A DNA stretch of 64,000 bases from Hymenobacter sp. BRD128 (GTDB lineage Bacteria; Bacteroidota; Bacteroidia; Cytophagales; Hymenobacteraceae): NCBI RefSeq assembly GCF_013256625.1, contig NZ_CP053908.1, positions 682,001 to 746,000 on the forward strand. The letters are read 5' to 3'. The position numbers were made by a program, and so were the translations under genes. Of the stretch, positions 25,486-35,770 are shown piece by piece; position 1 is the first letter of the stretch; each line of letters starts with the position of its first letter. The notes under the pieces were generated by a model that did not search any database, was not told where the DNA came from, and was given only the letters and a program-made list of their open reading frames with translations.

Positions 25486-26967
25486 TTACCCCGCCGCCGG
25501 CAGCGTAAACGTGAAGCAGCTGCCCGCGCCCGGCTGGCTTTCGACCCACAGCTGCCCGCCCTGCGCCGTGATGAATTCCCTGGAAATACTCAGCCCCAGC
25601 CCCGAGCTGCCGCGCTGCTGCCCGGCCGGCCCCAGCACCCCGCCAAAGCGCTGAAAAATGCGCTGGTGATACTCCTTCGCAATACCTGGCCCCTGGTCTT
25701 CCACGCTCAGCTGCACCATTTCGCCCCAGGGCACCACCCTGATGGTGAGCGCCGCGCCGTGCGGCGAGTAGCGAATGGCGTTGGAAAGCAAATTGATGAG
25801 CACCCAAGTCGTTTTCTCCACGTCGGCCTGGGCGCAGGGCAGCGGCTCGGCCAGGTGCACGGCCAGGCGCAAGTCTTTGTCGGTGAGCTGGGCGCGCACA
25901 ATGTCGGTGGCGTAGCGCACCACCTCGGGCAGCGGCACCGGCGCCAGGTTAAGGCGAATTTCCTTGCCCGCGTCGAGGCGCGAAATCTCGATGAGCTGGC
26001 CCACCATCCCCAGCAGCCGCTGGGTTTCGCTCCGGATGCCGCCCGCAATTTCCTGGCGCCGCTCGGCGGTGAGGCGCTCATCCTGCAACAGCATCAGGCT
26101 GAGGTTGATGCTGGCCAGCGGCGTTTTCAGCTCGTGCGAAATCGTGGCCAGAAACTCTGATTTCACCTGGTCGAGGTTTTTAAACGCCGATACGTCGCGC
26201 AGGCAAAAGACGTGGCCGGCCGGCACCGCCTTTTGCAATTCCTCGTTCAGCTCCGTCACCTCGCTCACCGTGAGTTGGTAGTGTAAATTTTCGCCGTGGG
26301 GCCGCACCATAAACACGGGCCCGGCCGGCCGGCTAGCCTCGCTTTGGTCGGTAGGGGTAGGGCTAGCCGCGGGTGCGTCGAGGGTGCGCAGCCACTCGCG
26401 CAGCATCTCGTTGTGGCGAGCCACCTCGGCGGCCGGCTGGTCGAGCAGGGCCTTGGCGGGCTGGCCCAGCAGCAGGCAGGCCACGGGGTTGGCCAGCACG
26501 ATAAGGCCGTGCTGGTCAATGAGCAGCAGGCCCTCATCGAGCCCGCGCACGAGGCTGTCGGTGCGGTTGCGCTGGGTAATGAGCTCGGCCAGAGTGGCGC
26601 GGCGCTCATCTTCGGCCTGGCGCAGCACGCGGTTCACGGCCGCCGCCACGTGGCCCACCTCGTTGTTGCGGGTCACGGCCACGCGCGTGACGGGGCCGGG
26701 CGCGGCCACGCGCTCCACGTCGGCGGTGAGGCGCGTGAGCGGGCGCGTGACGAGCCGCGGCAGCCGCACCATCAGCACAATGCCGAGCAGGGTGCTGATT
26801 AGCAAAAACAAATACACTGCCCGCTGGGCCGCCAGCGCGTTGGTTTGCTGCACGCTGGGCGCTTCCGTTTCGAGCCGGTGAATGGTGACGAGTACGTAGC
26901 TGCCCAGGCTCAGCAGCAGCCCCAGCATAATGAAGACGCCCAGGCGAATTTGGGTTTTTAACGACAT
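25486..26967 (-). CDS. Membrane sensor histidine kinase (HAMP, PAS, HisKA, HATPase)
   Basis: A 493-residue inner-membrane kinase: TM segments near residues 9-29 and 50-68 with a very short external loop, then HAMP (LPRLVTRPLTRL), PAS (about 130-290), HisKA with the His in TISHELKTPLASINLS, and ATPase boxes NLLSNAIRYSP, EDQGPGI and GSSGLGLSI. The short periplasmic loop suggests sensing of a membrane or cytoplasmic signal. Downstream in map order, and on the same strand, are the MBL protein (27035) and the sigma-54 regulator (28043), the likely partner. Gene order of transcription is regulator, MBL protein, kinase. Confidence 0.92.
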   Translation of the reverse strand: MSLKTQIRLGVFIMLGLLLSLGSYVLVTIHRLETEAPSVQQTNALAAQRAVYLFLLISTLLGIVLMVRLPRLVTRPLTRLTADVERVAAPGPVTRVAVTRNNEVGHVAAAVNRVLRQAEDERRATLAELITQRNRTDSLVRGLDEGLLLIDQHGLIVLANPVACLLLGQPAKALLDQPAAEVARHNEMLREWLRTLDAPAASPTPTDQSEASRPAGPVFMVRPHGENLHYQLTVSEVTELNEELQKAVPAGHVFCLRDVSAFKNLDQVKSEFLATISHELKTPLASINLSLMLLQDERLTAERRQEIAGGIRSETQRLLGMVGQLIEISRLDAGKEIRLNLAPVPLPEVVRYATDIVRAQLTDKDLRLAVHLAEPLPCAQADVEKTTWVLINLLSNAIRYSPHGAALTIRVVPWGEMVQLSVEDQGPGIAKEYHQRIFQRFGGVLGPAGQQRGSSGLGLSISREFITAQGGQLWVESQPGAGSCFTFTLPAAG

Positions 26968-27034
26968 AGCGCGGCATGAATAGCGCGGGTGGCAAAGTAA
27001 TTACGCCTGGCGTGGCTAGCCTGGCGCGGCGGCC

Positions 27035-27948
27035 TCACAGGCCCAGCACCAAGCCTTCTTCGGCCACCCGGAAACCCTGGCGCAGCACCGCGGCGCGCTC
27101 GGGCTCGCTGGGTTCAGCAGCGGATTGGTGTGGTTGAAGTGAATGAAATACACCTTGGCGCGCTCGGCAGGGGGTAAGGCTTGCAGCAGCTTAATGGTCT
27201 CTTCCACAAACGGATGCGGCACCTCGGCCATGTCGCGCGCAATCTCGCCATTGCGGTAAAAGGTGGCGTCGAGCAGCACGTAGTCGGCGTGCTGCACCAC
27301 GTCGGGCAAGCTCTGCGACCACTTGCTCCACTTGTCGATATCGGGAATGAAGACGGCTTTTTTGCGCGCGCCCTGAATCTCAAAGCCCACGGTTTCGGTA
27401 AATTCATCGCGGTGCGGCACCAGGAAGGGCGTCACGCGCAGCCTCGCATTGAGGCTAGCCGGCTGGCCCGCCGCCAGTGGCCGCAACGCCATGTTTTTCA
27501 GCGCCACGAGCTGGCTCCACGGCGCGTTGGTAGTCAAGAAATTGGCCATGCGCGGCAGTGCGTACACGGGCACCGCGCCAGCGCCGCTCGCCTCGCGCCC
27601 CAGGTACATCAGGCCGGTATAATGCCCGATGTGCCCGTGCGTGAGGAAGATACCCGTGGGCAGCGTGCCCGGCGTGGGCCAAAATTCATTGAGCACAAAG
27701 AGCTGCGCCGGCATGTCGGGCGTGGCCTCGAAGAGAAATTTTTGCCCCGCCTGCTCGTCCACTACCCCTAGCGAAACCACGTTTTGCCGCTGCCGCTGAC
27801 CCAGCTCCACGGCCGCAAATTCTTGGGTTGCGCCGATTTGCGGGTAGCCCGCATCCTGCGCCACGCCCAGCACAATGAGCTTCTGGGCTTGGGCGAAGGC
27901 CGCAGTGCTGCCAGTGAGAAGCAGGGTGAAAAGTGCCAGAATTTTCAT
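27035..27948 (-). pseudogene. PqqB-like MBL-fold hydrolase, frameshifted near its end
   Basis: A secreted (signal peptide ending AAFAQAQK) metallo-beta-lactamase-fold protein of about 303 residues. The metal motif is FLTHGHIGHYTGLM; further ligands are in VLLDATFYRNG and HFNHTNPLL, the pattern of PqqB-like proteins. The written frame ends in an implausible Cys/Trp-rich tail. Adding one G to the GGG at 27101-27103 yields NPASPERAAVLRQGFRVAEE and GLVLGL with a stop at 27035-27037. It lies between a sigma-54 regulator and a kinase in one operon, suggesting that its substrate or product is linked to the sensed signal. Confidence 0.75.
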
Positions 27949-28042
27949 GGATTAGCAAATATTTTTCCATCTACCAGGCTTCGCAAGCTTGGCATGACGG
28001 ATAGTGATGGAACAGTATTGCCCGCCACTAGAAAGCCAGCGC

Positions 28043-29398
<1,356 letters not shown>

Positions 29399-29452
29399 TT
29401 AGTGTAATTTATAATTTGAGTTTTGATAACTATATTCAATGAGTTTACGTTG

Positions 29453-31006
29453 TTAAATAGAATTCCACTTTAATATTGTATGTTCTATGATATCATTAGG
29501 CGTTAGGTTGATTTTAACACCCTTAAAAAAGAATTCTTTTTCGTCTTCAGGCATTTTTGTAGCAGCTATAAGGTAAGCTCTTTTTGTCCAGTCGTCAGCC
29601 ATGCCGAATTGCTCTTTGAGTTCCGTAATCCAAGAACTCGAATCGTAATTTAAGCTAGCTAATAAAATCTCTCTCTTGACTGAGCTACTTGAGTTTGAAT
29701 ACATTTCAATTAAATTTGAAAAATGATTCAAATTTGGATTGTAAACAAATAAGCTTAATAAGGATATTTTATAAAATTCATTAGAAGTAATTATTTCGTC
29801 TTGCATTAAAGTTAATACTACCTCTGCAACTGATTGCCAGTTTGAGTTATAATTATCGGCGCATGAACTTATATATAGACATACGTCGTTTAGTGCAGGA
29901 ATTAACTTTTCGAAATTTTGAATAGAGAAATCAACAGCGTGTCCTAGACCAATTTGCGATAGACGTCTATATAGCCACCTGATTTTTTCATAGTTAGGTT
30001 TTTCTGGTCTCAGGTAAGAGTCTAATAAACTTACAATATCTCCTTTGGGAAGTCTTAATAGGTCGGGATTACTGATGTCTGTAATTCTGATTTTTGTGTA
30101 AGCGTCGCCTTCTGCATAGCTATTGATAATGTCAATAAGCTCCTTTTCAGTTTGAGCACCAGCTTCCTCTGTTAGCATAGCGCTGCACTTTGCTATAAAT
30201 GATTCTTTGTTGAAAATTATTGTCTTATGGTTTTGGAGTATTAGGCGCTGTTGTTTATCCAAAATCTCTGCAATTTGGTTGATACGTATTCGCGCTTCTT
30301 TTTCGCTGCGACAAAATAAAACAATATCATCGACGTATCTCTTAAAAGGAATGTTTTTAAGAGATAAGCTCTTGTCAATTGGAGTAAGTGACATTTCAGC
30401 AAAAATATGAAATGCATGTGGCCCAACTGGTATTCCTCTTGAATTGCGCTGTGTAATAGATGTGATTAGGTTCTTTAGTACTTTTATTAAAGGCTTATCG
30501 AATCCACAAACTAGTAGCTGATTCTCTATTGTGTGATGATAAATTTGATTGTAAAAATCAGCTATGTCGCACATTACTACGTACTCATAGTTCTCAGCTT
30601 TGACTCTGCAACTGCTCCAGAATTTGTTCCAAGCTTTTTTATTGCCATATAACGTCCCTTCTTCTGTAGGGTTGAATCTATAGCTAAAAACGGTGTCGCT
30701 AGTTTCAGGTATTCTATTGTTTTCTATGAGTTTTCCAAATTCATAAACTATAGCGCCAAGTAAAATGCTGTCAAAAATATCGAGTTGAGTTGCGACTCTA
30801 TAAGAGGTATTGTCTTTTGGTACAATGAATCTGCGAGCAGCTTTCCACTTATAATTTGTTATGTCAAGGTTGATGCAAAATTTTAAGATTTCTTCCTCAC
30901 AGTCCTTCACAACATTCAGCTCGAAAGGCTTAGGAAATAAATCGGTATCGCTTTCTTTAAAAAGATGTTTGATTGACCAGCGGTAAGATTCTTCTTGCAG
31001 TTTCAT
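29453..31006 (-). CDS. Reverse transcriptase of the UG/Abi (defence-associated) type
   Basis: A 517-residue protein from the ATG at 31006; the longer frame from a TTG at 31132 overlaps a decayed ABC gene and is not used. The RT domain spans about residues 40-290: motif A CDIADFY (Asp147), motif B RGIPVGPHAFHIFAE (about 190) and the catalytic YVDD (224-227), followed by NHKTIIF. Lack of a group II maturase or X domain and the presence of about 200 further residues of helical, HEAT-like composition match the unknown-group/Abi RTs, many of which are anti-phage (DRT) proteins. The gene is strikingly AT-rich beside 65% GC neighbours, which indicates transfer. No retron msr/msd or effector gene is seen next to it. 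The subgroup cannot be assigned by eye. Confidence 0.85.
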   Translation of the reverse strand: MKLQEESYRWSIKHLFKESDTDLFPKPFELNVVKDCEEEILKFCINLDITNYKWKAARRFIVPKDNTSYRVATQLDIFDSILLGAIVYEFGKLIENNRIPETSDTVFSYRFNPTEEGTLYGNKKAWNKFWSSCRVKAENYEYVVMCDIADFYNQIYHHTIENQLLVCGFDKPLIKVLKNLITSITQRNSRGIPVGPHAFHIFAEMSLTPIDKSLSLKNIPFKRYVDDIVLFCRSEKEARIRINQIAEILDKQQRLILQNHKTIIFNKESFIAKCSAMLTEEAGAQTEKELIDIINSYAEGDAYTKIRITDISNPDLLRLPKGDIVSLLDSYLRPEKPNYEKIRWLYRRLSQIGLGHAVDFSIQNFEKLIPALNDVCLYISSCADNYNSNWQSVAEVVLTLMQDEIITSNEFYKISLLSLFVYNPNLNHFSNLIEMYSNSSSSVKREILLASLNYDSSSWITELKEQFGMADDWTKRAYLIAATKMPEDEKEFFFKGVKINLTPNDIIEHTILKWNSI

Positions 31007-31105
31007 TGCGTGAGGCAAATTATAACGTGTAAGCAATGATACATACTTTCCGACTGAGCTTGTCTGAATACAGTAACTGCTGTGCCTAACTCTCCCGAAT
31101 TTCAC

Positions 31106-31255
31106 CTTCAATACTTTGCACAAACTAGGCAAACTCCGGCTCGTCTTTCACGTCAGGATGCTGGACCAAGCCGTGTTAGGCCAAGTTTTACTACTGGCGG
31201 GGGCTGATGATAGCATAACACTGGACAGGTGCTGTCCAGTGTTATGGTCGCGCTC
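31106..31255 (-). pseudogene. Decayed 3' fragment of an ABC transporter ATPase gene
   Basis: This stretch aligns by eye to the 3' end of the intact ATPase gene (31760-31920): shared blocks include cacaaactNggcaaactc, gggctgatg and gtcgcgctcg. In the minus frame it gives EHPDVKDEPEFA-like remnants with stops. The reverse transcriptase gene begins about 100 bp further on, so the RT entered beside or within a duplicated copy of the importer ATPase. Confidence 0.65.
31214..31246. repeat. Perfect 15-bp hairpin upstream of the reverse transcriptase
   Basis: The arms cataacactggacag and ctgtccagtgttatg are exact inverse complements with a 3-nt loop. There is no T-tract. It lies about 210 bp upstream of the RT start codon, inside the ABC remnant, and could be part of a small RNA or an operator. 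Confidence 0.6.
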
Positions 31256-31314
31256 GACGCTGATTTGTCCCACCGGCCAATTGCCCCTACCTTGTCACTC
31301 TCAATGCCAGGACT

Positions 31315-31752
31315 ATGCAAGTAGGTTTTCAGAAGCTAGCGGGGGCTAGCCGCGCGGGCGAGCTGCCGCGCACCCAGCGGTTCAGGGCGGCCGTGCGCCA
31401 GCGGCGGCAGCGCCTCGACGGGGCCGTGGTGGAGTCGGCGGCGCGGCTGCTGCCGCTGGTGGTCCTGCTCGACACCCTGCAAGCCCCGCCCATCCAGGAA
31501 TCGGTGTTTCGCACCCGGCGCAAAAAGGTGCGGGCGCACTGGGATGCCGCCTACGCCGCGCTGCAAGCCGAGCATCCGCGCCACCGGGCCCTGGCCCATG
31601 CCCTCCAAGGGCTGGCCGACCTACTGCGCGACGAAGCCCGCGACATCAGCCCCAAAGAGTGGCAGCGCGCCGCCCGCGAGCTAGCCCTGGCCACGCTCAA
31701 GAATGCGCCGGGGCTCATCAGCGTGGCGCAGCAGGCGCGGCTGCTGGCCTAG
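31315..31752 (+). CDS. Unknown helical protein
   Basis: Not recognised. A 145-residue, strongly basic, Ala/Leu/Arg-rich protein with no signal peptide or membrane segment, predicted almost fully helical (RRQRLDGAVVESAARLLPLV, RALAHALQGLADLLRDEA). GC-rich third positions and normal composition argue that it is coding. Its stop overlaps that of the convergent ABC ATPase. Confidence 0.5.
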   Translation: MQVGFQKLAGASRAGELPRTQRFRAAVRQRRQRLDGAVVESAARLLPLVVLLDTLQAPPIQESVFRTRRKKVRAHWDAAYAALQAEHPRHRALAHALQGLADLLRDEARDISPKEWQRAARELALATLKNAPGLISVAQQARLLA

Positions 31753-32582
31753 CTGCCCCGTATCTCGGTCTTGATGCCCTCCACAAACTGGGCAAACTCG
31801 GGCTCGGCCTCCACGTCGGGGTGCCAGGCCAGGCCGAGCTGGGCCAAGTTGTACTGGTGGCGGGGGCTGATGGTGGCGCCGGGCAGCAACTGGCCGGTGC
31901 TGGGGTCGCGCTCGGGGGCTAGCAGCCAGAGGCGGTCGGCCAGCGCGGTGGTGGTGGCAATGTCGTGGCTCACAATGAGCACGGTATTTAGCTCGTCCAT
32001 CGTCGTTACTTCCACGATAATCTTCTTCACCTCGTCAATCATCGCCACGTCGAGGCCCGAAAACGGCTCATCGAGCAGAATGAGGTGGTCGGAGCACAGG
32101 AGCTGCTGCGCGATGGCCGCCCGCTGGCGCTGCCCGCCCGAGAGGTGCGCCGGGTATTTGCGGGCGTGGGCCGTGAGCCCGAAGCGGGCGAGGTAGTCGG
32201 TGGTGCGGGCCTGGGCCTCGGCGGGGGCGTGCTTGCGGCGGGCGGCCAGCAGCAGGTTGTCGAGCAGCGTGAGGTGGTTGAACAGCGGGTAGCGCTGCTG
32301 CACGTAGCCCACGGCGCCGGGCTGCACGGGCTGCTGGGCTTCGCCCACGCGCACGGTGCCGGTGCTGGGGGTGGCTAGCCCCGCCAGCAGCCGGCACAGC
32401 ACCGACTTGCCGATGCCCGAGCGCCCGTAGATGCCCACCACCTGCCCCTGGCTCAGGCCAGGGCGGATTACGTCGAGCACCTGCACGTTGAGGTCGCGCA
32501 GAATCACCTCGCTGCCGAAGCGCATCGAAACGTCTTGCAGCGTCAGCAGCGGGTCTTTGTAGGAGTGGGGGAGGGCGGTCAT
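31749..32582 (-). CDS. ABC transporter ATPase (nitrate/sulfonate/taurine-like)
   Basis: A 277-residue cytoplasmic ATPase of the SsuB/TauB type. Walker A is YGRSGIGKSVL (about residue 52), the Q-loop lies in AVGYVQQRYPLF, the signature is HLSGGQRQRAA, Walker B LILLDEPFSGLD and the H-loop IVSHDIATT. It is the last gene of the minus-strand operon that begins at 37417, and pairs with the permease at 32804. A C-terminal extension of about 40 residues follows the usual core. Confidence 0.9.
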   Translation of the reverse strand: MTALPHSYKDPLLTLQDVSMRFGSEVILRDLNVQVLDVIRPGLSQGQVVGIYGRSGIGKSVLCRLLAGLATPSTGTVRVGEAQQPVQPGAVGYVQQRYPLFNHLTLLDNLLLAARRKHAPAEAQARTTDYLARFGLTAHARKYPAHLSGGQRQRAAIAQQLLCSDHLILLDEPFSGLDVAMIDEVKKIIVEVTTMDELNTVLIVSHDIATTTALADRLWLLAPERDPSTGQLLPGATISPRHQYNLAQLGLAWHPDVEAEPEFAQFVEGIKTEIRGS

Positions 32583-32611
32583 GGTTTTCAGGTTTCGCCC
32601 TCCGCGTGGCG

Positions 32612-32786
32612 TCTCACCTCCCGGCCCCTTCTCCGAAAAGGAGAGGGAGAGCCACGGCGGCGCGCGTTGTGCGTCAGGCAGTTTTAGATTTAATTACTGA
32701 GTTGATTAATGCGCCTGAGTCATCGTGAGGCTCCCCCTCTCTTTTTTGGAGAGGGGGCCGGCCCCAAAGGGGTTTCGTGAGGCGCC
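32612..32786. repeat. Palindromic repeat between ABC permease and ATPase genes
   Basis: An outer inverted repeat (ccccttctccgaaaaggaga at the left, its near complement gagagggggccggcccc at the right) encloses an AT-richer centre. It shares the ctccctctccNNaaaagag arm with the element inside the glycosyltransferase at 18189. It separates two genes of one operon and may modulate their relative expression. Confidence 0.65.
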
Positions 32787-32803
32787 TCGGTAGAACGGCT
32801 AGC

Positions 32804-33580
32804 CTAACCAGCCGCCCCCAGCCCTGCATAAGGAAAAAACGTCTTCCTTAAAGCCTCAAACCCATAGTCCTGGGCCACGCCCACGACCAGAATAACCAGC
32901 TGAATAGCTACCACGCCATCGAGGTGCAGGTAGCGGTTTTGCTTGTAGAGCAGCAGGCCGATGCCGCCTTCGCTTTGGTAAAGAGTTTCCACGAGCGTTA
33001 TCAAGGTCCAGATGATGGCGAAATTCTGGCGCACTACTTCGAGCATATCGGCCAGCTTGCCGCGCACCACCACTTGCCAAAAGCTACCCCACTCACCCAG
33101 GCCCAGGGTGCGAGCGTGGTCCAGCTCCTCCTGCGTGGTGCTGCCGATGACGCGCGTCATGCCCGTCACCAGGTACACCGTGGCCCCAAACACCAGCACC
33201 GAGAGCTTCACCTGGTGCCCCGAGCTGAGCAGCAGCGCCATAAAAAACGTGAGCCCGGTGAGGGTGAGGTAGCGCAGCTTGCTGGCCGCAAAGGCTAGCG
33301 GCCGGAAAAACGGTAGCGCCGTGAGGTAGGAAATAAATAGCGCCAAAACGGTAGCGATGCCCAGCGCCTGGAAGGCGGTAAGTAGGCTGGCCCACAGCTC
33401 GGGCAGCAGGCCCTGCGTAGTGAGCAAGTCGCGAAAAGCGCGGAAAACATCGCCCAGGCTTGGGAAAATTCGGAGTGGAAAGAAGAGCCACAGCGCCAGC
33501 AACGCCAGCACCTGGCCGGCCACGAGCGCGGCCAGGGTGGCGCGGCGCGGGTGGGCATTGGGAGTGAAAAGGGGGCTCAT
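32804..33580 (-). CDS. ABC transporter permease (binding-protein-dependent, SsuC-like)
   Basis: A 258-residue inner-membrane permease with about six hydrophobic segments; the start is placed at the ATG at 33580, where the first TM segment begins. The EAA loop that contacts the ATPase is seen as EELDHARTLGLGEWGSFWQV (about residue 155). It lies between the SBP-OmpA gene and the ATPase gene in one operon. Confidence 0.9.
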   Translation of the reverse strand: MSPLFTPNAHPRRATLAALVAGQVLALLALWLFFPLRIFPSLGDVFRAFRDLLTTQGLLPELWASLLTAFQALGIATVLALFISYLTALPFFRPLAFAASKLRYLTLTGLTFFMALLLSSGHQVKLSVLVFGATVYLVTGMTRVIGSTTQEELDHARTLGLGEWGSFWQVVVRGKLADMLEVVRQNFAIIWTLITLVETLYQSEGGIGLLLYKQNRYLHLDGVVAIQLVILVVGVAQDYGFEALRKTFFPYAGLGAAG

Positions 33581-33605
33581 GGTGAGTATCGAAATTGAAA
33601 AATTT

Positions 33606-33704
33606 GAACGTCCTGCTGAGCTTGTCGAAGCATCTCTACCGCATCGGTGGGCAGGCACGGGTGAAGCGACCAAGATGCTTCACTGCGTTCAGCATGACGT
33701 TCTG
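33606..33704. repeat. Palindromic dispersed repeat, copy 4
   Basis: It begins gaacgtcctgctgagcttgt and ends with agcatgacgttct; the inner sequence cgaagcatctctaccgc is identical to part of the element at 1252. The arms are less perfect than in the other copies. It lies in the 150-bp gap between the permease and SBP-OmpA genes. Confidence 0.75.
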
Positions 33705-33728
33705 TTTTATCCTTTTGAAACCAAGCGC

Positions 33729-35506
33729 TTAGTTGCCCAGTACCACTTCCACGCGGCGGTTGGCGGCCTTGCCGGCCTCGGTGGCGTTGGAGGCTACCGG
33801 GTCGGCGGCGCCGTGGGCGTACACCTGCACGCGGCCTTGGGGAAGGCGCTGGCGCTTTTGGCTTCGAGCCAGTGGGCCACGGCCTCGGCGCGGGCCTGGC
33901 TAAGCTGCTGGTTCTTATCCGGGTTGCCGGTGTTGTCGGTGTAGCCGTGCACGGCCACTTTGAGGCGGCCGGCCACCACGAGGTCGTCGAAGAGCTGGCT
34001 CAACTCGCGCTGGGCGGCGGGGGTAAACGTGCTCTGACCAGTGTTGAACTCGATGTTCCAGGCGCGCTTGCTCACGCTGCGGCGGATTTCATCGTCGGCC
34101 GCAAAAGATTGGGTTTCGGCCGGGGCCAGGTTCTTGCCTTTGTACTGGGCTTGCAGCTTGCGCAGCAAACTCAGGTCGAGCATGTTGGCCAGCGGCACGT
34201 AGCTGGGCAGTTCCTTGGGGTAGAGCTTACTCTGCACGTCGCCAAAGGTCTTGTACACGGCGGCGTAGATGTTGGTGCCGCCGTTGTCGAGGCCGAATAA
34301 GGTCAGGTTGTCGTTGAAGTTGAAGGCCTTGCTGCCGCCTAGCTCCACCACTTGGCCGGTGCGGTCGGCCTCGCTGGTGCCCTTGTAGTACTTCAGCCAG
34401 TAGGCGCCGGGCTTGTCCTGGTCGCCGTAGACCTGGGCCGAGATGTCGGCGGCGCGGCTCAGGGCTTCGGGGTGGCTTTTCACCTGGTCGCCGGCCACGG
34501 CGAAGGCGGTCATCAAACTCAGCACGGCGGGCTGGTGGGCATCGTACCACCGCTTGGTCGTCACCATGATGTTGGGCATCTGGTTGCTGTAGTCCTTGGT
34601 GCTGACGATGTTAACGAGGCCGCCTTTCTGCTTGGCGATGTTCACGTCGCCGGGCGTCCAGGTAGCTACGGCGTCGGCCACCACGTCTACTTGCACGCCG
34701 GTGCTGTGGCCACTCACCACTTTGGTGCGGCTTTCGGGCTTGCCGGTGATGTACTTCTCGGCGGCCACCAGGAAGTCGCTGGCGGCCATGAAGTTCACGG
34801 CTTCGGGGTCGTAGGTGGTTTCGTCGGGATTCACTTTCAGGCCATTGTCGGCGCACCACTTCAGGGCAATGTTGTGGTCGCCGTCGCGCAGGTAGCAGGC
34901 CACCGTTTTACCCAGGGCCGCCTTGGGGTTGTCGAGCCATTCCTTGGGACCCATCAGCTTGTCTTCGCCGAAGGATTTACCTACTGAGTAGGGGATGATT
35001 TGCAGGCTGGTGCCGGCTTTTTCGAGCTGCCTTTGCACGGCCGAGAAAGCTGGCAGGCCATCGCCCATAATGCTGACAATCAGGCCCGGTGTGCTAGGGT
35101 TGCTTTGCAGGTCGAGGGCGTTTTTCACCAGGTCGGCCTGCATTTTCGCTACGTCGTCCTGGCGGGTAATCTGCATATCAACCTTATTGGCGGCCAGGGC
35201 CGAGCCCATGGTGGTGCGCGGACCGCCATTAGCGAGCATGCCGGCCATCTGCGAGTTCCAGGCCATTACTTCCCATACCACGGGCGTGCCGTTTTCGGCG
35301 GGGGCGGTGCCGGGCAGCGGGGCTAGCGGCACCACCAGGTTGGCGCGGCTGCCGCTAGGGGCCGCCGGCAGCTCAATCGAGCTGAGCAGCACCGATTGCG
35401 TATCGGCCTTTTGAAAGAATTTATTGCTGGCAATCAGCTTGTTGATGCCAAAGTACAGGAGTGCGAAAATGAGGGCACCGAGTACAATTTTACCACGAGT
35501 TGTCAT
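33729..35506 (-). pseudogene. Membrane-anchored substrate-binding protein fused to an OmpA domain (one missing base near the end)
   Basis: About 592 residues when the frame is restored. One N-terminal TM anchor (residues 6-24) is followed by a type 2 periplasmic binding-protein domain (about 45-430), and then an OmpA-like peptidoglycan-binding domain: IEFNTGQSTFTPAAQREL, HGYTDNTGNPDKNQQLSQAR. The written frame derails in the last 50 residues. One extra C in the CC at 33835-33836 restores GRVQVYAHGAADPVAS and the standard OmpA end AANRRVEVVLGN with a stop at 33729-33731. A solute receptor fixed to both inner membrane and cell wall, encoded with its own permease and ATPase, is unusual. Ligand unknown. 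Confidence 0.82.
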
Positions 35507-35529
35507 TGGGAAGTTGAGTTAGTAGGAAT

Positions 35530-35680
35530 GATGGCGCGGGGCTCTGCCCCGTGTCGGTTATTTGCCGGCCTCTGGCCGGCGGCGTGGGCTACCGTTGCGG
35601 GACTTTGCTCCGTCAGCGGGCCCTAGTGTGCGGGCCAGAGGCCCGCGGATAGTCGGCACGGGGCAGGGCCCCGCGCCATC
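35530..35680. repeat. Long palindromic element (third family)
   Basis: Outer arms 35530-35553 and 35657-35680 match as inverse complements with one mismatch (gatggcgcggggc...gccccgtg). Inner arms (gccggcctctggccgg / ccagaggcc) nest inside. It is unrelated in sequence to the other palindromes in the window. It sits between the SBP-OmpA gene and the small membrane ORF. Confidence 0.75.
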
Positions 35681-35701
35681 GTATCATCGTATCAGGGGTG
35701 C

Positions 35702-35770
35702 TTACAGCAACACCACAATCAGCAGCAGCGCCAGGCAGCCACTAATCAAGCAGGCTAGAATAGGCATCAT
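35702..35770 (-). CDS. Possible 22-residue single-pass membrane peptide
   Basis: A short frame begins at tandem ATG codons inside the last codons of the PspA-like gene (overlap 35742-35770) and encodes MMPILACLISG followed by CLALLLIVVLL, almost all hydrophobic, with two Cys. The length suits one membrane span. Overlap with the upstream stop would allow translational coupling. It may also be chance, since the overlapping codons constrain only the first ten residues. Confidence 0.35.
   Translation of the reverse strand: MMPILACLISGCLALLLIVVLL

Noticed and set aside
30979..31006. TATAAT next to the RT start as its promoter
   Set aside because: It would leave almost no leader, and the host sigma factor uses a different consensus; it is probably chance in AT-rich DNA.
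29453..31260. Retron (RT with msr-msd RNA and effector)
   Set aside because: No msr/msd-like inverted repeats directly upstream and no adjacent effector gene; the motif B sequence and long C-terminal region fit UG/Abi RTs better.
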